This document shows positions 57,916 to 64,000 of a stretch of 64,000 bases of DNA, one piece after another; the stretch's first letter is position 1, and every line of letters begins with the position of its first letter. Under the pieces are notes generated by a model, which had not been told where the DNA came from, did not search any database, and saw only the letters and a list, made by a program, of their open reading frames with translations. A program made the translations under genes and the position numbers. Source of the DNA: Ligustrum vulgare (taxonomy: Eukaryota > Streptophyta > Magnoliopsida > Lamiales > Oleaceae). The stretch is from assembly GCA_963555705.1 (NCBI GenBank), contig OY743190.1, positions 10,143,501-10,207,500 on the forward strand, given 5' to 3'.

Positions 57916-60575
57916 CTCAAAAATAGACAAAATAGCAATAGGAAATTTTTCTTTTTAGGAAAATACACAAGAAAAGGTAAGGTTTGAATATATATGTAAA
58001 AACTAAAATCACAGTTCTATGAATTTCACATGGTTGCTAGAGTGAATGAATTTCTTGTACATTGAAGCTCACCTGTAACTAAAATTTGTGAAAGCACAAT
58101 AGAGAATTCTGTGTAAATAAAACAGTGTATATTACTGAGAAGAAGAGAATTTAAGTTTTTTTAATGTCGTGGCTCGTTTGACACGACTTTTTAAAGTCAA
58201 AATTTGCTTATGAGAATCTGAGACTATGATGCTACTTTTCATGTTTGGAACCTTACATAGAGAGAAGTTACTGGAAAACTCTGTTGGCCTAATCCAAAAG
58301 TTGTTTCGGATGTCAACGTGCTTCCGTAAAAGACTTGCTTCGAAGAGTCATCTCATCCCGGTAAACCTGAATAAAGGGAAAACACCGTGGACAAAAAGGG
58401 AAAGAAATCAATGTGAATAGTACAACGTTCTTCATAATTAATCCCGAACTAGAGGTGTTAAATGGTCGAGCCGCTTGTTTTCCAATCATCAGGCTCCAGC
58501 TACCATGGAGCTGATTCGGCTCACCCGAACGGTCCACCAATTTTTTTCTAGTGAAAATTGCATTTCCCCTACAATTTATGAGTTAGCTTGCAGGCAAACT
58601 ACCTCGTCTAGCTCGCGAGCCAACTCATACGAGCCGCTCACTTTGAGCGCAAGTCGAATAAGCCCAACTCGTCCTACTTAACATCCATGTCTAGAACAAA
58701 GGCTGAACCTCGCCATTTTAATGGATGGATAAAGCTGGAGGAACCGAAAAAGGGGATTGAAAGTGTGACCGAACTACTGTGCACTATAAATTTCGAGGAT
58801 GTGATGGATGAGTGCTCAGATCAACACAAGTGTGCAGGTATACAACTTTTGGTCACCAGTTCGATTCTTGTAGCACGATTGTTAATGAATACCGGCTTTT
58901 ATTATTACAATCATGGTAATTCATGTGACCGCCTCAAATTGAAGAGTAGATCCATGTGTCCTTATAAATGGATTGTCGAAATAAATACCATAATTTTAGG
59001 GATCAAACTGAAATTCACTTAACTTTTATAAAACTTAAAAATTACTTATAATATAATAAAATCTAAAAAAATGATAAATAATTCATAATCTCGTGAAGTA
59101 TCACAATCTAATACTTATGATACTTTTCAAATCTCTTAGTATCACAATATTATACTTATAATATTTAAATTTTTTTTTTTTATTATCAGCTTGATACAAT
59201 ACAATTTTTTATGATACTTTGTATCAAACATAAAATCAACTGATAATTGTGTAGATTTGTTTGGTAACACTGTTTAATTTATAAACTGGTTTATTTATGA
59301 TTTTGAGATAAAGTAATGGTTGAACATTGGAGAGAAAAAGTATGTGTGATTAAAAAGTAATTTTGAAAATTGTGTAGTTTATAAACTAATTTACAAATAA
59401 GTTTATTTGATGTACCAAGCAGATAAATTAGTTAGTTTAGATGGTAAAACCAATTTTTACTACACAATTTTTATTTTTATTTTTTAAAATACTTCACCTC
59501 AGGTCTGCCACCACCTCCAATTACCTATCCAACACCATTTCATCTCCTCCACCTCAAACACCGTCGCCATCGTGACACCGCCCATGGACACATTCAGTTC
59601 ACCTGCAGTCACCATCGAATGCAAGGCGCCTTGAAATTCCCAGTGCTAGCGACGTTCGGAACAGGGGTGGGATTTGAAAATTCTTCTAGTAAAAATCATT
59701 ACCAGCCAGTAGCCACGGTTGGAGAAGGATCTGAACTGGTACTTGTCACTGTACAAAGGTGCTTTAGAAGACTATGGGTGAGTGTCAGAAAATTCTTCAA
59801 CCAAGACCTTGATGCTTGAGGCAGACACGACTAAAAAAATTATTTATGTTTTAGAGACGGCATCATGTTGCAGTTGAGACGAGAAGAGCGATACTTGTCA
59901 AGAAATTGTTAGATTTGATTTAAAGTAAGCCTTGCCCTCCTCAAATTCTTTGTTTTATATAATTTTTAATGGTTGTGGCCTGAAAATATAGAACGTAGTG
60001 TATGAAAATTGTTTGATATTATAACGTATTTTTGGGTCGTGGAAATTACATTAGCCCGTGTTTTTCAACTTCACAATTCAAAAGTAAAATTTGCGGCTTA
60101 TTAATTCAAAAATTAAGTATTAATTAACATTTTAATATTAATATTAATCATTAAATTAACTTATATACCTAAAACCCACCAACCCATGCACCACCCCACC
60201 CATGACCCATCCGATTCAACCTAATATCCACCCTAATCCTAATATAATTTCTAAATCTCACAAGTCACAACCACTGAAACGAGGAAGATGGAGCCGGTGG
60301 TAACCACCACTGAACCAGTGTTATGTACATTGGTGGTCACAACAACTGAACAAAATAGTGGCGGATTTTTGGTTGAAGTCGAATTTGGGTTGCAAATGGC
60401 GAAGTTGTGTGCAGATCTATATGCAGTTCATGTGAATATCTGGTAATGGCAAATTGTAGGACCAAGTTTTTTCTCCCAGATCTGCATGTGGTTCTCCTCT
60501 ACTCGCTACAGTGTGAGAGGTTGATGCAGGCTTTGGTGGTGAGGAGATGGTGCAGATTTATGGTGGCAGGCTATG
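57916..60575. other. Intergenic, repeat-rich
   Basis: No gene recognised; the longest ORF (58687-59022) resembles nothing known to me. MITE-like pieces are near 58165-58260 and 59250-59420 (ttgtttggtaacac / gtaccaagcag). 60540-60580 is the site into which the hAT element inserted. Confidence 0.35.
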
Positions 60576-60583
60576 GTGCAGGT

Positions 60584-62450
60584 CAGGGACGGAGCCAGGA
60601 TCTCGAGTGAGTGGGGGTCAAAAATTTCAAATGGTGGGAAGGGGTAGGCGGAGGCCCCCTCCCGGGGGTTCGGGGGCGGAGCCCCCGAAATTTTTTTGAA
60701 CCAAAATGATTGAAACTATGAAGCAATAAATCAAAAACTAAACTAAGTTAACTAACAAGTTATAATTAATCATTGTAAGGTAGTAATTCACAAAAGAAAA
60801 TATCTATAACTGAAAAGTAAATATAAACTTTCAAAATGAGAGATACTAGTAATGAGCATTGTATCCATTTCTTGCATAAACATTAGGGGTGAACGCGGTC
60901 CGGTTTGGGCGGTTTTTGACATATTTTCAAACCAAACCATTTCAAGCGGTTTGACATTTTCTCAAACCAAACCAAACCATTTCATTTTACAAACCAAACC
61001 AAACCAAACCATTTTTTGCGGTTTGGTTCGGTTTTAATCCGCGGTTTTTACCTATCGACATAATATAATATATTTTAGACGTTAAATTAACTCATATATT
61101 TTAATATAAAGATAAAATAAGTTAATATATAAGCAAATACGAGAATTAATAATGTTAGATGTTAAATTCATTCGAATTTGTTTTCAATTCAAAATAAATA
61201 CATGAAGTTAAAAAACAATTGTAAATTTGTAATTGCATTGTATTTGTTCCCTAACTTCTTTCCGAACAAAAATAATAGCTCATCGTCATCAAAAATCTTA
61301 GAAAAATCACTAGTCTAAGACATACCATAACTAGTCATTCTTTTTTGCTTTTTATTTGAAACCATATACGCATAAATGTGTGATATGATTTGATAAAGTA
61401 CTAGTCCCGCAATTATTAGTATGATGCTTATACAATTTTTCACAGTAATTATATTTTGTCTTGGCTCTCTTCTTGCTAGCTTATCTTTGTTGTCCAGATT
61501 CTGAAATTTAGCAAGGAGTAAATTCTAAGAAAATAAATAAAATAATCGAATGATATTGCTTGCAAAGAAACTTAAACAAGTGATATTCAAATTCTTACCT
61601 TGATTCGAACCTTCTGATATAGATCGAAACATCTTCCATGACTCTCTAAAATAAAATCAAATGCAGGAAAAAATTGAAAGTACACCTATCACCTCTGTCT
61701 ATTGTTATAAGAATCTAATTGATATTAGTGAAGAGGAACTTGGAAGTTGGAAGGAAACAAGGAAGACGAATGAAAACAAAAAGTTACCGATTGAATTAAG
61801 AAGTGGAAACATTTTTTTGTTTGAATCTCTATTAAATGAGCTTTTGAGGTTGGAGTATGTGATTTAAGGATGGTGTGGGTTATATGTTAATGGGGTTTTA
61901 GGATTTGAGTATGTTGTTAAAATGTGGTATGGGTTAAAGGTTAATCAAATTTTGTGGTTGGACATTAGACAATAACTTTTTTTAAAAAGAAAAAAGACAA
62001 GAACTTTTATTCATTAGATAAATTTGAAAATTTTTGGGAAAAAACTCTAAATTTAAATGAATAAAAATTAATTTTTTAATTAAAAAAATTAGCGGTTTGG
62101 TTTGGTTTAAGCGGTTTTTAAAAGTTGAAACCTAAACCAAACCATTTTGAAACGGTTTGGTTTGGTTTGGTTTGAAAATATTGGCGGGTCCACGTGGAAC
62201 CGAACCAACGGTTTCGATTTGGTTTGCGGTTTGACGGTTTTTTTGTGCAGCCCTAATAAACATAATGATTGTAGAGAGAGAATTAAGATCAAAGGGAATA
62301 AATTCAAGATGTCATTTTTTTTTTCTTTTTTCCAGTGGGGGCGTTTTTTTTTTTTTACTCAAAAAAAATTTTTTTTTTTACTCAAAAAAAATTTTTTTTT
62401 TTTCAGTGGGGTCCAACACCCCCACTGGGCCTGCATTGGATCCGTCACTG
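60584..62450. mobile_element. Non-autonomous hAT element
   Basis: The ends CAGGGACGGAGCC and (reverse complement) CAGTGACGGATCC are inverted. The 8-bp duplication gtgcaggt flanks them (60576-60583 and 62451-62458). Only about 490 bp belongs to it once the inner hAT is removed, so it cannot encode a transposase. It includes homopolymer-rich ctcaaaaaaaattttt repeats at 62350-62403. Confidence 0.85.
60884..62255. mobile_element. Second hAT element nested in the first
   Basis: The ends TAGGGGTGAACGCGG and (reverse complement) TAGGGCTGCAC are flanked by ataaacat on both sides (60876-60883 and 62256-62263). Subterminal aaccaaacc/ggtttggtt arrays occur at both ends (60935-61045, 62090-62240). No transposase gene is visible; the interior is AT-rich with one 68-residue ORF of no recognised family. 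Confidence 0.85.
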
Positions 62451-62738
62451 GTGCAGGTGGTAGCGGTGGAGCAGATCGCTTGGTGCCAGTTTATGGTGAC
62501 GGACTATGACACATGTGGTTAATGGCAGATCTAGAAATTCTGTTCAGTACGGGAGGATATTGATAAAAATATTTTAGGACGATCTTCAGTAAAATAACTG
62601 TATTTTCAAAAAAAATGTCAAAAATTCCTACTAATATATATATATTTTTTTTCAGGAAGATCCAGCACGGACGAGCGGGGCGGCTCTCCATGTGGTGGAT
62701 CCGCCCTTGCATGTGGTAGAGGGTGGTGTTGCATGTGG

Positions 62739-62939
62739 TAGAGGGTGGTGGTGGTGGTGCAGCAATCGATGTGTGCACACAGGAACGGTAACAGAGGAAT
62801 CACCTACGTCGATAACCCTGTGCAGAGCTTCACGCTTCCAATTTTTATGGGGGTTACGTGGTTGCTTTTTGTGGTGGTGGTTGGGGGAGGTAGAGAGGTG
62901 TGGTGGTGGTGGTGGTGGTGGTGGTGGTGGTGGGGGTAG
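62739..62939. repeat. (GGT)n microsatellites
   Basis: Two GGT runs, about 62739-62758 and 62897-62931. They create Val/Gly/Trp-rich or Pro/His-rich ORFs in all frames, which are not genes. Confidence 0.9.
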
Positions 62940-62982
62940 GTAAAGATTGATTTTGACCAATTAATTAAGACGTGACTATTAA

Positions 62983-63157
62983 GTGTGTGTTTGGTATTGT
63001 TTAAAAACAGTTTTTTGAAATGAATAGTGATTTTTAGGAGAATAGATGGTTGAGATTTGGTTGAAAAGTCAAAAATGACGAGCTTGACTTTTGATGGATG
63101 ATTGAGATTGAGTACGGTAGAAAAAAGAGAAATTTTTAAAGAGCATCAAACAAGGAC
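62983..63157. mobile_element. PIF/Harbinger-type MITE (175 bp)
   Basis: The ends GTGTGTGTTTGGTATTG and (reverse complement) GTCCTTGTTTGATGC are flanked by TAA at 62980-62982 and 63158-63160. Its interior matches the reverse complement of 32063-32236. Confidence 0.7.
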
Positions 63158-63239
63158 TAAGTAATACAATGCCCCTCTCAAGCAGAGATTTGCTCCTAAC
63201 GGGGAGGGAAGCAAAATTTTAAGTAATAAACTATTGATG

Positions 63240-63560
63240 AAATAGATAATATGTGACCAATAAATAATATGTGATTCAAAAGAATTTGAGATTGTGACTA
63301 AATTTGTAATCGTAACTCATAATTTGTGAACTTGTGACCAATTAACTTAAAATATGTGACCATGAAATAAGTTGTGACCTATAAAATTCTAGATTTATGA
63401 CAAAGAAATAAATGGTATCCTAAGAAAATCCTAAAATGTGTTCGAAAAATTAGTCTTTTATAATCGATAAAAACGTCGTGACCTATAAAATTTGTGATTA
63501 ATGATAGAGAAAGAAATTTTAACATATAAAATTTCCGATTTATTGAAAGTTCTAGATTTG
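63240..63560. repeat. TGTGACC minisatellite
   Basis: Irregular repeats of (a)tgtgacc(a/t)ata(a)aat-type words. The core is the reverse complement of the GGTCACA core at 51880-52560. Confidence 0.7.
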
Positions 63561-64000
63561 CTAGATTAAGTTCAATCTTATACGCGAAATTAATCTATTA
63601 AAAGCAACAATTCACTTTTTAAGAATTTCTAGATGATTATGCATACAATTCAATTATCCTTAAGTTTAAGTACTGCAATTTGTAATACAAAAACAATAAA
63701 TAACACCAAATATGATGACAGAAAAACCCACGTGGGTAAAAAATTTGTGATCAAGTCAATTATCTCCACTATAGACAATGAACGTTATAGTTAGATGTTG
63801 TCTAGCAAACTCTACTAGACTTCTCGATCTACTTCCTGTAATTTCCTAAATCTGCCGACTCCGCCAACTTCTTGATCTTCTACAATTGTCTCTTCCAAGT
63901 AGAGAACAAGAATTATCAATTCTTGTTCCTCTTCCTGGGCTTTTAGTCTAACCTTCCTCAATCTTCAATGGTCTCTGAAGTTTACTTGAGAAAGTACCAT
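63561..64000. other. Right edge, nothing recognised
   Basis: AT-rich, with a C/T-rich part at 63830-63990. No reading frame of interest on either strand and no repeat boundary seen. Confidence 0.4.

Noticed and set aside
58452..58695. Possible hAT element (tagaggtgttaaatgg ... reverse tagacatggatgtta)
   Set aside because: Ends are only loosely inverted and no 8-bp target duplication was found.
58687..59022. 111-residue ORF as a possible small gene
   Set aside because: No recognised domain, no splice or promoter context, and it sits among MITE-like debris.
62652..62960. Proline/His-rich and Val/Gly/Trp-rich ORFs on both strands
   Set aside because: They are translations of GGT/CCA microsatellites and overlap in several frames.

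Overview
This 64 kb window is nuclear DNA of a flowering plant, almost certainly a eudicot. It is AT-rich, its genes have many short exons with GT-AG introns, it encodes plant-type families (OPT oligopeptide transporter, PORR-domain protein, DUF1985/Ulp1 protein), and most of it is transposable elements of plant type. Nothing is prokaryotic or organellar. I cannot name the species.

Cellular genes. (1) An intact seven-exon OPT oligopeptide transporter, + strand, 8651-11636. (2) A decayed PORR-domain gene, - strand, 12419-13546. (3) An intact seven-exon nucleotide-sugar/triose-phosphate-type transporter, - strand, 27041-29749. (4) An intact two-exon membrane protein of the AI-2E/TMEM245 family, + strand, 34014-36803, with a GC-AG intron. 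(5) An N-terminal fragment of a 2-oxoglutarate dioxygenase, 38199-38414. (6) A three-exon multi-pass membrane RING-H2 protein, + strand, 56217-57915. These look like unrelated housekeeping or transport genes; I see no pathway linking them.

Mobile DNA. 1-4730 is a - strand Copia element whose reading frame is split exactly by a 1.47 kb Helitron (298-1765). 4731-6985 is a second copy of the promoter, exon 1 and intron 1 start of the transporter at 27-30 kb. It carries two solo LTRs (4828-5661, 6081-6820), and the other copy shows both empty sites. 14755-25655 is a nest: a Helitron 5' end interrupted by another Helitron (14761-25655), which holds a full-length Copia (15482-24988), which in turn holds a 3.15 kb solo LTR (16318-19466). 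60584-62450 is a hAT element with a second hAT inside it (60884-62255). A foldback element (53427-54241), MITEs, a TRIM remnant, SINE-like sequences and several minisatellites fill the rest.

The most striking object is an 11.8 kb Mutator-like element (MULE) at 38973-50807, bounded by a 10-bp target duplication. It has two convergent genes: a MURA transposase with an intact reading frame (842 aa, - strand) and a DUF1985 plus Ulp1-type protease gene (+ strand) with all protease catalytic residues but one in-frame TGA. Its non-coding parts (both predicted 5'UTR introns, intron 3 of the protease gene and the space between the genes) are packed with variants of a 16-bp palindrome, GGTAGGTTAACCTACC, and its GGTCGG form. 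I see no such clusters elsewhere in the window. The sequence shows the arrays and their placement; the idea that they are binding sites for an element-encoded protein is my inference.
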